Source: Escallonia rubra
Taxonomy: Eukaryota; Streptophyta; Magnoliopsida; Escalloniales; Escalloniaceae
Direction: 5' to 3'
DNA length: 64,000 nucleotides
NCBI GenBank assembly: GCA_033065855.1
Contig: JAVXUO010001120.1
Location: 62,001 to 126,000, forward strand
This document shows, piece after piece, positions 22,673 through 35,236 of this stretch (position 1 is its first letter; the number at the start of each line of letters is the position of its first letter). The position numbers and the translations under genes were made by a program. The notes beneath the pieces are model-generated. The model was given only the letters and a program-made list of their open reading frames with translations. It was not told the DNA's origin and did not search any database.

Positions 22673-23200
22673 CTTTAAGTGAATGCCTAGTTTCTTTAGT
22701 CTTGGAATATTGCTACCCATGCCCAGACAAGTGTGACCTAGCGTAAGCATTGGAATAGTTTATCTTTTTCTTTGTTCAACACTTGGGTTTCATAGTTGCC
22801 CTCATGATTTAGCAGAGAAACTGATTCTTTGCTCTTCATTCTCTGATGAAACAATATACATATCAAAAGATCTCCCGTTAATTACGGCTTTCGGGTGTTT
22901 GCATGTGTGTTCTTGCAATAAACCTGACCATTTTTTATATATGGATCTGTGGGGTTGCTGGCGTTATTTTAAGTTCAACTCAAACTAATGCAGGAGCACA
23001 AGCTAGTTGAATATGATGGAAAAAGATTTCAAACTGACAGATAAAACTATTTCTTCAAGTGTATGATCAAGAATGGATAATCTGAAATCGGCAGCTTAAA
23101 AAATGCGTGCAAGGCACAAGGACATGTAAAGCAGCTAGCAGAATCTAGCCCTTTTTTTGGCCAAGTTGATTTCCTTAAAGTCGACGGGACATAAGCCATA

Positions 23201-24302
23201 CACTACAAGAAAATTTGTCTTTACCGACGGATTTATAGCGACGGACAAAAATCCGTCGCTAAAAGTGACCTTTACCGACGGTTTTATCCGTCGGTAAAGG
23301 TCCGTCGCTAAATATATATACTGACGGAATGTCCGTCGGTAAATATCTTTAGCGACGGACTTTTACCGACGGATTATTACCGACGGAAAATCCGTCGCTA
23401 AAAGTCTTTTTCAATATTTTTGGCTTAGGAGAAAAAAAATTGAAGTTTTTTTAGCGACGGAGTATTACCGACGGATTAAATCCGTCGGTAAAAGTAATAT
23501 TTTTAAATTTTTTATGACTTTTAGCGACAGACCTTGATCGACGGCCAAAATCCGTCGCTAAAAGTCATTTAATGTAAAAACCCTAACTCCATTTCTCTTT
23601 CTCCCACTGCCGCTTTTCCTTTCTCTCTCTTTTCTCCCTCTCTCTCTCTCTTCCCTCTCTTCCTGTCTGCAACTCGTCCGTCCTTCTCCGGCCACCTCCT
23701 CCGCTACCCCGCCGTGACACATCCCCGCCGCCGCGACACTCTAGCAGCTGCAGCATGCGCCGCCGTGACAGCAGCGACCGCGATAGGAGAAGGAAGCGAT
23801 CAACTTCCTCGTCGTCAAGAAAGATCACCGAAGAGGACATTGCCGAGTATTTTGCCAAGAAGAAGGTAAAATCTGGTGTTTAATTGTAATTCCGTTTGGT
23901 TTTAGGGTTTCTTGGTTGGTATTGGGGATTTTGTTGTTTTGGATGATATTGATTTTGACGGTTTTAGGCTTTGAAAGTGGCGAAGAAGCTCAAGTTGCAG
24001 ACGGTTTCTGGCTATTCGAACGACTCCAATCCTTTCGGCGATGCTAATCTCAGCGAGACGATGCTAATCTCAAAAAATACCTTTATCGACGGAAATTTCC
24101 GTCGGTAAAAGTATTTAATTCCGTCGGTAAAACTAAGATTTTCAGCGACGGATTACCAAATTCCCTTGCCGAACTTTTAGCGACGGGGTTATTAACAACG
24201 GATTTTTAGCGACGGGGTGTTCGTCGCTAAAAGTCTTTTGCGACGGAATTAGGCTTTTAGCGACGGAATTTTCCGTCGCTAAAAGTCCTTTTTCTTGTAG
24301 TG
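23201..24302. mobile_element. CACTA-B2, a Pack-CACTA (1.1 kb) carrying a CACTIN fragment
   Basis: Ends CACTACAAGAAAATTTG and CTTTTTCTTGTAGTG with an exact ATA target duplication (23198-23200, 24303-24305). The opposite arm of the inverted repeat shows the unoccupied site (near 27587). Subterminal zones hold dense CCGACGGA/TCCGTCGG and TTTAGCGACGG words. The centre (about 23590-24072) is foreign: a CT-rich leader and two coding exons of CACTIN. Confidence 0.9.
23755..24060 (+). pseudogene. CACTIN: Captured CACTIN N-terminal exons
   Basis: Exon 1 (23755-23865) starts MRRRDSSDRDRRRKR, then Ser-rich sequence and KITEEDIAEYFAKKK. A 102-bp GT-AG intron (23866-23967) follows. Exon 2 (23968 to about 24060) continues in phase 0 with ALKVAKKLKLQTVSGYSNDS, then NPFGDANLSET. 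Known: Cactin is a conserved nuclear splicing-associated protein, and plant Cactins carry a KITxxxIxxYLAKKAxxKAxKVAKKLK segment followed by SGYSNDSNPFGDxNLTETFVWRKK. The match breaks just before the FVWRKK block, where transposon sequence begins after a short duplication of GATGCTAATCTC. The fragment includes the intron, so capture was from DNA. The domain that gives Cactin its function is absent. Confidence 0.88.
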
Positions 24303-25609
24303 ATATCAGATGCCTACGAAGGTGTATGATTGTTGAGTTGGTTTTGTGAAATTTACCCAAGCTGGAACTCTTTTATACATAAGTAATAATGCCCTTAGTT
24401 GCACTTCTTTTATGCATAAGTATATTGCCCTTTTTAGACAATTGAACATGTTGCGAACTTTACACCCAATGTCTCGGTTGTGACTTCTTACGTTATATTT
24501 TTTTACCAATTTATGAGTTGAAGCAGTCACTAAAACATAATTTTAGATCTATGCATGATATTATGCATTAAAAGTGTTTCACAATGCTCTTATAGGAGCA
24601 CTTTACCGCTTGTGAGAGTATTTTATCGGTTCAAGCAATTCGATTAGTACTTTTCAAGAACTTTGCAGGCATGACTTACTATAGCATTAGAAAATAGCAG
24701 CTGATGCCAAGAACATGTGGCTGGGGAAAAAAGGAAATGAAGCTGGCTGTTGTACTGGGAAGGCATGAAGGCATGTACTTTCCTTTATGTCACTAATTGT
24801 GTCGTCACTTGCTTGTGAATTTGTTTAAGTCAGTTGTTAAGTTTTCTTCTCAGATGGATGAGTTGCTTTGTAAGTGTCTGAATTGGAAGGATAACACCCA
24901 TGCTTGTACTTGTTGACAAAAGTAGTTTATTACACTATTGATTTTTAGGTCTCAAAGATTTGTATGTGGCTTGCTCTTTAAACCATGTTCTAGTATTCAT
25001 GCCGAAACACCAAGTACCTTTACTATCCACGAGCCTTTGTTTTGGTATAAAGAACAAGTAAATTTAAGCCAAAAATTTTAAAAACCAAATATCCTTCTCA
25101 TTTGTGTCTTTTCATAACTCCAAATTTGTGACTTTATCCGTTCTTAGGATGTTATAGAGAGATGGTCGCAATTTTGGGTTTCTGGATGAAAGTTGCACAT
25201 GATGCTTCAAGGTGTTTACATCAGTCATTTACTTTTCTACTTACATTTTCATTCTATGTTCTTAAAGGTATTGCATTCTCTATGTTCATGTTCTTTTGGC
25301 ATTGTCAAGAATGGGTTGGTCAGTATGCAATTGGATTTGCAAGCCCTATCTTGCAAGATTTGATCTGCAAGGGATCTCGTACAGTCTCTGGGACAATGGT
25401 TTTGTTGAGAAACTTGGTACTCTAGTTTGGAGATTTGTATCATGTTAACTACTAATTTAGTGAATGCAATTATTATGATGTTCAAAACATCATTTATCAG
25501 TCGGTGTTCTACATGACTTAGATCTTGGTTATATTAGTTTGCATATATCTCTTTGACATGAAATAAGAAGTCTGTCTAGGGATTAATATATAATTTTTTT
25601 TAAAAAGTA

Positions 25610-25889
25610 AGAGCTACGGTAGCGGGCCAACACCGCCGCCATATGCCTAGGAAGACGGTCACTAACCGCTGTTGTAAGCTATGACCAGCTGTGATATAGG
25701 ACATCAATAGCCAATAAAAGAACGGATGTACAAGCGGGAGTACCGCTACTATAAACTCCATTGACTGCTGCCAAATGTCCATCGCAGCGAGACCTACAGA
25801 AGCACTCTGTAACCGCTATCATTAGCAGTGGTCAAGTGGGCTATTGCAGAGGTTTTTGGCCACTGCCAGAGGCCAATTTTCTTGTAGTG
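25610..25889. mobile_element. CACTA-D1, right end
   Basis: Ends CCAATTTTCTTGTAGTG. The preceding 270 bp hold GCGGGCC, ACCGCTG, CAGCGAG and AGCAGTGG words that mirror the left subterminal of CACTA-D2. More of its palindromes are mutated than in D2. No left terminus of this copy was found. Confidence 0.7.
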
Positions 25890-26066
25890 TATGGTTTTGA
25901 TTATTTGTAGCCCTTTAATTTTGGATGGATTTGATTATTTGCAGTTGTTTGTTGAGTCATTAGTCCTATCTTCTTCATGGATATCACGTTAATATGAAAA
26001 GATTATGCAGAAGCTGAAAAAAGCTACTAAAGATAATAATAGAGGTGAGAAAAAATGGGTCAAAGT
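25890..26066. other. Spacer between the inverted-repeat arms
   Basis: 177 bp of AT-rich sequence with no recognised feature. It would form the loop of a hairpin transcript. Confidence 0.5.
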
Positions 26067-26763
26067 CACTACAAGAAAAATGGCCTCTGGCAGCGGTCAA
26101 AAACCGCTGCAATAGCCCAATCGACTGCTGCTGTAAGCTATGGCAGCGGTCACAGACCGCTTCTGTAGGTCTCGCTGCCATAAACATACGGCAGCGGTCA
26201 ATGGGGTTTATAGCAGCGGTACTCCCGCTTGTATATCTATTCTTTTACCGCCTATTAATGTCTTGTATCGCAGCGGTCATAGCTTATAACAGCGGCTAAT
26301 GACCGCCTTCACAGGCCTATGGCAGCGGTATAGGCCCGCTACCATAGCTCTTACTTTTTAGAAAAAAAAAATAATAGTAATCCCTCGACAGGCTTTTTTG
26401 TTCCTGTTAAAGACATTTATGCAAACTAATATAACCAAGACCTAAGTCATGTACAACACCAACTGATACATGATGTTTCGAACATCAAAATAATTACATT
26501 CAGCAAAATGAGTAGTGTACATGATACAAATCCCTAAACTAGAGTACACGTTTTTCAACAAAACCAAATCCATGAAAATTGCCCCAGAGACTGTACGAGA
26601 TCCCTTGTAGATCATATCTTGCAAGATAGGGTCTTCATGTCCAATTGGGTAGAAACCAATCCAAGCTTGAAAATGCCAAAAAGAACATGTACATACAGAA
26701 TGCATTACTTTAAGAACATATAAAGAAGCTTTAAGTAGAAAAGTAAACGAGTGATGGACACAC

Positions 26764-26827
26764 CTTGAAGCATCATGTGCAACTTTCATCCAGAAACGCA
26801 GAGTTGTAACCATCTCTTTATAACGTC
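26764..26827 (-). CDS. Captured exon with WMKVAHDASR, unknown gene
   Basis: Minus-strand exon between TTCTTAG and CAAG|GTGTGT, reading RYKEMVTTLRFWMKVAHDAS. The left arm has the same exon (about 25148-25211) with substitutions. Preservation of splice borders and frame in this copy suggests a real captured exon. The gene was not recognised. Confidence 0.4.
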
Positions 26828-27565
26828 CTAAGAATGGAAAAAGATTCACAAATTTGGAGATATGAAAAGACACAAATGAGATCAAGGGTTTTTTTAAAAA
26901 AATTCTTGTGGATAGTAAAGGTATTTGGTGTTTCAGCATGAATACTAGAACATGGTTCAAAGAGCAAGCCACATACAAATCTTTGAGACTTAAAAATCAA
27001 TGGTGTAACAAACTACTTTATCAACAAGTACAAGCATGGGTGTTATCCTTCCAATTCAGACACTTACAAGCAACTCATACATCCGAGAAGAAAAAACCTA
27101 ACAACGGACATAAACAAAATCACAAGCAAGCGATGACACAATTAGCAACACAAGGGAAAGTACTTGCCTTCCCAGTACAGTAGCCAGCTTTATTTCCCTT
27201 TTCCTCAGCCACATGTTCTTGGCACCATCTACTATCTTCTAATGCTATTGTAAGTTATGCCTGCTTGTTCTTGAAAAGTACTAGTCGAATTGCTGGAACC
27301 GAGAAAATACTCTTGCAAGCAGCAAAGTGTTCCCACAAGAGCACGTACTGTGAAACAATTTTAATGCATCATATCATACATAGAGCTAAAAATATGTTCT
27401 AGTGACTGCTTCAACTCTTAAATTGGTAAGAAAATGTAACTTACGTAAAGTTCACAACATGTTCAATTCCCTATAAAGGGCATTACTTATGTATAGAAGA
27501 AGTGCAGCTAAGGGCATTATTACTTATGCAGCAACTTGGGTACATTTCAGCAAGCCTACTCAAAA

Positions 27566-27793
27566 TCATACACCTCCGTAGGCATCTGATAGGGCATGGG
27601 CATATTTGGCATGAACTTTTAGGAAATCAACCCGCCCAAAAAAAGGGCTAGATTCTACTAGCTGCAATTTACATGTCCTTGTGCTTTGCACACATTTTTT
27701 AAGCTGCGGAGTTTGTATTATCCATTCTTGATCATACACTTGAAGATATATTTTTTTATCTTTCAGTTCAGAATCTTTTCCTATCGTATTCAA
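27566..27793 (-). pseudogene. Captured exon region, unknown gene
   Basis: A minus-strand frame contains CVQSTRTCKLQLVESSPFFG, then RVDFLKVHAKYAHALSD. The left-arm copy (about 23040-23190) preserves AESSPFFGQVDFLKVDG but is frameshifted upstream and cut by CACTA-B2. The gene was not recognised. Confidence 0.4.
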
Positions 27794-28256
27794 CTAGCTT
27801 GTGGTCCAACACTTGTTTGAGTTGAACTTAAAATAACGCCAGCAAGCCCAAAGATCCATATGAAAAAAATGGTCAGGCTTATTGCAAGAACACACTGGCA
27901 AACACCCCGAAAGCTGTAATTAATAGGAGATCTTTTGATATGTATATAGTTCCTCATAGAATGAGGAGCAAATAAGCAGTTTGTCTGCTGAATCATGAGG
28001 GCAACTATGAACCCAAGTGCTGAACAAAGAAAAAGGTAAATTACTCCAACGCTTACGCTACGTCACACTTGTATGGGCATGGGTAGCAATATTCCAAGAC
28101 TAAGGAAATTAGGTATTCACTTAAAGGTGGATAGATAATCCCTAACATAAGTGTTATTCATTACAAAAATGCCTAGTGTGATACTGTCACTAGAAGAATA
28201 GAAGACACCTGCATTAAGTTCACATTGCAAGCAACAACATAGTGGTGCACTTACTT

Positions 28257-29831
28257 TGTCACGACCCGAACCCACGGGTAGGCCCGTGAGCTAGGCACGT
28301 GACCGGCCGCAGACCCAATAGGCTCCAACCGAGGGCTTTGCCAGGTCTTATTACAATCTTGTGACTCCAAAAATAATTCTAATTTACGGACCTCCAAAAC
28401 TTCGAATAAAACTCTTATTACATGTCTTTAAAACTTATAAAGAAAACATGAGGAGACCTAAGCTCCTTACATCAGTTCAAGCATAACGTAAATTAACATA
28501 GACTAAAATGTTCGAATAATGGACACTCATTATTCTAAAAGTTCTCTTCGGGCACTTCTCCCCCGTGTGGCTCATACGGCTCCGCTTCCCTTAAGTCGTC
28601 ACCTGAAAAGTAAGGAATGAGCGAAAGCCCAGCAAATACACCAGCCATGTTCCTAAAATAAGTTTGAAATTTCTAAAACATGCCATGGGTTTTCTTTCAA
28701 CAAATCCAACATTCGGTCATTGTCATTCTTAAAACCTTTGCCAAATTCATATACACATATATATAAAGATTCAAAAAGAGGATTTTCAAATATGAGTACG
28801 ATCATCGTTAATTACATTCACATCAAACGCATATTTTTCTTTCGTTAGGTATGTTGCGGTCAGCGTACGAGCCCCCCTGACTAGGGCCCGAAATCCCTCC
28901 TACACCCGGGATAAATTTTTGTGGACGCATGGGCGAACCACCAGCCACAGTACTGTGCATCAACGTATGAGCCCCGTTGACCAGGGCCCGAAATCCAACA
29001 TTCCCCCGTTGGATATGGGGCACAACAACCAAGACAAGTTTCATTTGCTCATTCAACATGTACTCAGTAAAATCCATAACATTTGATTCACATAACATTC
29101 CATGGCATTCTTTCAAGTTACATTTGTCATCAAATACTTTAGAAATAAAACGTATGCAACATAAAACTTTAAACTTCAAATGGTCAAATCATAAATACAT
29201 ATTATAGTTTTTGCAAATAAATATACGGAGGAACATGACAGGGGTACTTACCTCACTCAAAATCTGTTTCTGGTATTTGCTCGAATGCCAGCCCTAGCTC
29301 TTGACTATCAAACCGATGGTTCTGCCGGAAAACCTTCCTTTGCTCCCCTTTGCCTGGAAATATTCCTTTACTCTCCCTCTCTCTGCTTTGCAGTTTCCAG
29401 ACGTGTGGCAACTTAGGGTCGGCTGACCCATAAAGTATGTGCTTATATACCGTATATAACAACCCTAGGTTGTAGAATTACAAGAAAACCCGCCTAACTA
29501 TATCCGAGTTCTTTAAATTCTAATCGGCACTTTTATGGTTGCAAAATGTCCATTATATTTATTTATGAAAGATTTCGTATTAAGAGAACTTAACGGTTTA
29601 TTACTTAACCGGCTACATTAATTCGTTGTGAAAACGTGTTAATAAGGTATCGACATTAACTATCTAAAATAAAAATGTCGCTAAAGATTTCTAAAAAAAA
29701 AAATATCATTAACACAATTAAAATACTGATGTTAAGTTAAAAGTATCATCGCTAAAACTCAAAAGAACATCACTTCTAAAAATTGTCGCTAAAGTAATAA
29801 TAACCGGGTAATCTAGGTTCGGGGCATCACA
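28257..29831 (-). mobile_element. LARD-C LTR, left copy (3' LTR)
   Basis: 1575 bp, TGTCACGACCCG...GGGGCATCACA on the plus strand. The same length as the right copy with only scattered substitutions, so insertion is recent. Frames inside (for example 28823-29179) recur in the other LTR and are not genes. Confidence 0.88.
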
Positions 29832-31866
29832 TTATCTTCCCCTTAAAGAAATTTCGTCCTCGAAATTTGGTGTTCCTTGCATAGCTAATCTTAATCATGT
29901 TTGATCTCTGATAACCATCAGCATAACACCTCAAGTGTACTACACAACTAAATCCATCTAAATGTTCACAATCAAACTCGGATATAATTTCAAACAACTT
30001 GATAAGTACATGCACCCAAAGACCTTAAAGCACAAAAGTGTGATATGCATTTAACACACTTTAATTTACTGATAATCCGTACCTCGAAACTTTGTGTTAC
30101 TAGATTTCTGCACTTAATGGTGTCTGATCTCATCCCCCATCATAACACTTAACTTTAAACTCACTTCAATTCACCAACCAAAAATACGTCTAAGATTAAT
30201 AATCTTAAATTAGAACCTTCGCCAGTTGTAAATGCTATCTCTACATTTCTCCATTTATACAATTAAATCATCGCTAAATCTTGAAGTCTCACCAAGTGAT
30301 CAAATTTCTAGAGCATCAGGTGTATTCATCAAAATCAACCACAAGACCAATTTGAGTTTTCATTATACTCACAACCGTTAAAAGAAATTCGACCTCAAAT
30401 TTCATTATACTCACAACGTTAAACGTCACAATTCCTATTTAAGTCGTAACGCTAAGCTCTAACTTACCAGGTCATCACTCACACTTTAACACTTGTGGAA
30501 CTTCGAGAGTTTTCGTAACCTTCCAAAAGTCCCAAAGTTTCTACATTCTGAACCAGCCTTGACAACTAGAAAACATTTCTCTGAACCAATCTAATCTAGC
30601 TTCACCCAAACGAAATAAGTTATCTTAAAGGTATGAAACTTTCGAAATGTAAGTTGTTATCATCATCAGCCTAAGCAACTTTAAATACCACCCGAATACA
30701 ATTTCAAATATTTTCACAAAGTATGCCCGCTAAAGGCCCAGAAGCACAACACTTATAGATTTGCTCTTAACACACTTTAACCCACCGTTAAAGATTTACC
30801 TCAAATATTAATACTCTTTAATCACAAGCTCTAGCATGCCAGAACATCTTAACATTTAACCACGTCTCCACTTTATCCTCTTAAATCGTGTAAATGTTGA
30901 GAATGGTCGCTAAAATGCAAGCAAAATCATACCAACTTACCGTAAGCCTAATTCGGGAGTAGAGGATTACATTCTCCTCTTGCTAAAAGAATTTTGGCCT
31001 CGAAAATTCGTGACCCATATAGTGTGTCACCTCAACAGGTACTCTTTATTTTCGTGGCTCAAATATCATAATCATTCTATAGACATAAATTGCATCTGTT
31101 TTTTTTTTTTCCAGAGAATAAAATACTTAATCCAGCCAAGATAGTGAGCAACTAGTTCTTTTCCTCAATTACATCATTTTATCCTATGATAGTTCACACC
31201 CCAAATCAGATAAAGCCATGTACACCATTCAATGTAGGATCCTGGCTACCGCTAAAACCCAAAATGCACGCTCAAATATATGCACGTAACTTGTACTTAT
31301 CGAAATAAGGATATAAGATCCAACACCAACCTCTCGTGTGCATTCACAGCAAAGTCAACCTAGTGGCTCTATGCTCTCAGACAAAATTTTGCAAGTCCTA
31401 ATCGCACATTTCAATTCAAAGTACTGCTATTCTATGAAACCTTGTTTCAAAAAAAAAAAAAATTATGAACTTATAAACCTCACTATAACAAAAAAAAATT
31501 CACTTAGCGCTCTAACGGTCGCAACTAAGAGCTACGAACTAAGAGCTAAGAGCGCCGGGTTACAAGCTCCAAGAACTTCAAGAAACCACAGTCTTACATT
31601 ATCTCTATCTAGCTATTAAGCTAATGTTGTTCTACAACCTTGATTAGCTTTTGGCAACTAGAAGCATATCTCTCCAGCTTCACCCAATGAAATGAGTCTT
31701 CCTAATGATATCCATAACCTTCGAAACATAAGTCATAATCACCAATAGCAACTGAAAGAAACTTCACCAATAAAATTGGATCATCAATTAGGGTTCTATA
31801 CTCTAACCATAGAGATCATTACTTAAACTCTAATATCCCAAAACCGTAATGCTCTGATACCATTTC
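29832..31866 (-). mobile_element. LARD-C internal region (2.0 kb, non-coding)
   Basis: On the minus strand a primer-binding site TGGTATCAGAGC (complement at 31852-31863) starts the internal region, and a polypurine tract (CTTTAAGGGGAAGATAA) borders the 3' LTR. An AAATTTCGAGGACGAAATTT palindrome precedes that tract. Decayed echoes of this end module lie near 30380 and 30965-31010. No gag, protease, RT or integrase is present. The element would need proteins supplied by an autonomous Gypsy relative. Confidence 0.82.
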
Positions 31867-33441
31867 TGTCACGACCCGAACCCACGGGTAGGCCCGTGAG
31901 CTAGGCACGTGACCGGCCGCAGACCCAATAGGCTCCAACCGAGGGCTCTGCCAGGCCTTACTACAATCCTGTGACTCCAAAAATAATTCTAATTTACGGA
32001 CCTCCAAAAATTCGAATAAAACTCTTATTACACGTCCTTAAAACTTATAAAGAAAACTTGAGGAGACCTAAGCTCCTTACATCAGTTCAAGCATAATGTA
32101 AATTAACATAGACTAAAATGTTCGAATAATGGACACTCATTATTCTAAAAGTTCTCTTCGGGCACTTCTCCCCCGTGTGGCTCATACGGCTCCGCTTCCC
32201 TTAAGTCGTCACCTGAAAAGTAAGGAATGAGCGAAAGCCCAGCAAATACACCAGCCATGTTCCTAAAATAAGTTTGAAATTTCTAAAACATGCCATGGGT
32301 TTTCTTTCAACAAATCCAACATTCGGTCATTGTCATTCTTAAAACCTTTTCCAAATACATATACACATATATATAAAGATTCAAAAAGAGGATTTTCAAA
32401 TATGAGTACGATCATCGTTAATTACATTCACATCAAACGCATATTTTTCTTTCGTTAGGTATGTTGCGGTCAGCGTACGAGCCCCCTGACTAGGGCCCGA
32501 AATCCCTCCTACACCCGGGATAAATTTTTGTGGACACATGGGCGAACCACCAGCCACAGTACTGTGCATCAACGTATGAGCCCCGTTGACCAGGGCCCGA
32601 AATCCAACATTCCCCCGTTGGATATGGGGCACAACAACCAAGACAAGTTTCATTTGCTCATTCAACATGTACTCAGTAAAATCCATAACATTTGATTCAC
32701 ATAACATTCCATGGCATTCTTTCAAGTTACATTTGTCATCAAATACTTTAGAAATAAAACGTATGCAACATAAAACTTTAAACTTCAAATGGTCAAATCA
32801 TAAATACATATTATAGTTTTTGCAAATAAATATACGGAGGAACATGACAGGGGTACTTACCTCACTCAAAATCTGTTTCTGGTATTTGCTCAAATGCCAG
32901 CCCTAGCTCTTGACTATCAAAACCGATGGTTCTGCCGGAAAACCTTCTTTTGCTCCCCTTTGCCTGGAAATATTCCTTTACTCTCCCTCTCTCTGCTTTG
33001 CAGTTTCCAGACGTGTGGCGGCTTAGGGTCGGCTGACCCATAAAGTATGTGCTTATATACCGTATATAACAACCCTAGGTTGTAGAATTACAAGAAAACC
33101 CGCCTAACTATATCCGAGTTCTTTAAATTCTAATCGGCACTTTTATGGTTGCAAAATGTCCATTATATTTATTTATGAAAGATTTCGTATTAAGAGAACT
33201 TAACGGTTTATTACTTAACCGGCTACATTAATTCGTTGTGAAAACGTGTTAATAAGGTATCGACATTAACTATCTAAAATAAAAATGTCGCTAAAGATTT
33301 CTAAAAAAAAAAATATCATTAACACAATTAAAATACTGATGTTAAGTTAAAAGTATCATCGCTAAAACTCAAAAGAACATCACTTCTAAAAATTGTCGCT
33401 AAAGTAATAATAACCGGGTAATCTAGGTTCGGGGCATCACA
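31867..33441 (-). mobile_element. LARD-C LTR, right copy (5' LTR)
   Basis: 1575 bp, partner of 28257-29831. ACTT flanks the whole element (28253-28256, 33442-33445). The unoccupied site TTACTTGA is present in reverse in the left inverted-repeat arm near 22540. Confidence 0.88.
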
Positions 33442-33445
33442 ACTT

Positions 33446-35110
33446 GACCTATAATGGATAGGTACGGGGAAAAATAAAGTACATACCCAGCGCTAGGGAG
33501 GCCAACTTTGAACTCATTCCTGAAAATAATCAAGGCCAACTTTATCAGCATGTCAAATTTGTCCTTCCCTTCTAAATAAATGCTTACAAAAACAGTCCTT
33601 GAAATAATTTGAGGTCAAAATTCTAATTTCTTCACACGCCTCAATCTCCTTGCCTTGATGGGCTCTCTATCTTTCTAGCATGGCTTCCACATTAACTATC
33701 ATTGCCGGAATCATACCTTGAACACAATGCCATAAGCCCATAGCAATTGATACAAGTACCACAAACTCTCAAACTAAGGCTTTCGCTGTAGAGTTACAAG
33801 TTAGGCAAATATGGAGTTATTGTCCTACTAAAAAAGGATAAGATTTTGCTCAAATGAAAAAAACAAAAAAAAAAACTGCACTGTGGCAAAAAGCACCTCC
33901 TCGGGTGCTTTTGTATTGTATATAATATTTTCCCCCTTTTTGCTTGGCTGCTTTTTTTTAAACTACAAGGAACTGTGTTGAGCCCTTTAATGGAAAAGCC
34001 AAATAGTTATAAGTTACATGACCAGGGAAGACTTACCTTTGTTGGCTAGGTCCTCAAGCTCTACTTACCGTGACTGAACCTGAGGTAGTTAAAGAAGTAC
34101 TGAACATAAGTATGGTGCATACCCAAAATCAGAAGTGTGAGGCTATGTGAAGAAGCTATGTGATGGCGTTTGGCAGCTCTTAAACCACAAATTTTAAGCC
34201 AAAAAGCAGTTGAGTGTTGCCATTGTATGAACAAAATACTTAAATTAGTTTATAGCCAATCTCAAGCAAGACAAAGAAATATATGATCTGCTAACGCATT
34301 AATACCATATAGCATTTGCCATGAATATATCTGAGGCAGAACTCTAGTGTATATGTCATGTGAGAAATTCATTATGGCAATACTTATGGATTCGTTCCTC
34401 ATGCTGATGATATCTTTCGTGCTTCCATGGAGGAATATTGAATCCTAAAAGCAAGAACAGCTGATTTACAGCAATATTAACCCTAAAAGGAGTTCAATAA
34501 CAGCAAATTGATTGCCATCACGAGGAGATTAAACACCACCACTCCAAAATCAAAGTAAAAAAAATTCTCCAAATAATGCGGGACGTAGAGATAGATATAG
34601 AGTATTCGTCTTTAAATTTTTTACTGACACTAACATTAAAATTTCTATTGAAAACCAGAAATTACCCAAAAGCTTCATCATGGAAAAGACGGACCTGTTC
34701 TTTTCGATTTCCTTCATCAATTGATCACCACGTTAGTAGCATGCTTGCACAATTGTCAACAAACATAGTCAGCAATCGAGCATAGTGATGGTATTAGTAT
34801 CATCTGACCTTAAATAGAACTATATCCGAGGAAATATGAGTCAAATTGAGTAATGGTGGGTGGGATGTGGTAGTTCCGTTGCTGGAAAGGCACGGTGGAG
34901 GCAACGATGGCAAGAAGGGTCTTACCTAAAGAAGATGAAGCAATCGATCAGATTTGGATCAAAATACAGAGAAGATAATGGGATGTGCATTTGTGTGTGC
35001 GTGTGGGGTGAGAGAGAGAGAGAGAGAGGCAAACCTGATGGTCTTTGTTCAGAGAGCGGGGCTAATTAAAGTTTTGGCAGAGAGAGAGAGAGTATTCGCG
35101 GGCCTTTTTG
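33446..35110 (-). other. D2 interior right of LARD-C
   Basis: Probably intron and leader of the captured antisense gene. A (GA)n tract (35011-35030), read as (CT)n on the minus strand, and a donor-like TTTAG|GTAAGA at about 34930 fit a 5' leader. No confident coding sequence. Confidence 0.35.
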
Positions 35111-35236
35111 GGCGTAAATTTTCAAAGTAATAGCTATAGTAGCGGGACACAACAACCGCTACCATATATGGTAAATACAAGCGGTTTTTACGACTGCTGC
35201 CGTAGAGCGCTGCTATAGGGCATTTTTCTTGTAGTG

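Larger units (their letters stand above)
22530..25889 (+). repeat. Long inverted repeat, left arm (contains CACTA-D1 right end)
   Basis: Matches in reverse complement 26067-28256 (plus 33442-33450), apart from the CACTA-B2 insertion in this arm and LARD-C in the other. Shared blocks include GGATTATCTATCCACCTTTAA (22660), the exon-like VDFLKV block (about 23165), the WMKVAHDASR block (about 25180) and the CACTA-D subterminal zone. The two arms face each other across 177 bp. Confidence 0.8.
26067..28256 (-). repeat. Long inverted repeat, right arm
   Basis: Reverse complement of 22530-25889 minus CACTA-B2. The terminal CACTACAAG of this arm faces the TTGTAGTG end of the left arm. Confidence 0.8.
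26067..35236. mobile_element. CACTA-D2 (with LARD-C nested inside)
   Basis: Left end CACTACAAGAAAAATGGCC; right end, read in reverse, CACTACAAGAAAAATGCCC. Both subterminal zones carry AGCAGCGGT/ACCGCTGC words (26089-26345; 35128-35220). The flanking trinucleotides are AGT and AGG, so the target duplication is not exact. Its captured gene material runs on the minus strand from a leader with (CT)n near 35020 down to 26764. Removing LARD-C leaves about 4 kb. Confidence 0.75.

Noticed and set aside
28823..29179. 118-codon minus-strand frame, repeated at 32396-32788
   Set aside because: Lies inside the LARD-C LTRs and changes frame at the end between copies, so it is not under coding constraint.
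31488..31560. CACTATAACAAAA followed by GCGCTC/GAGCGC words, resembling a CACTA left end
   Set aside because: No matching right end or target duplication was found within LARD-C.
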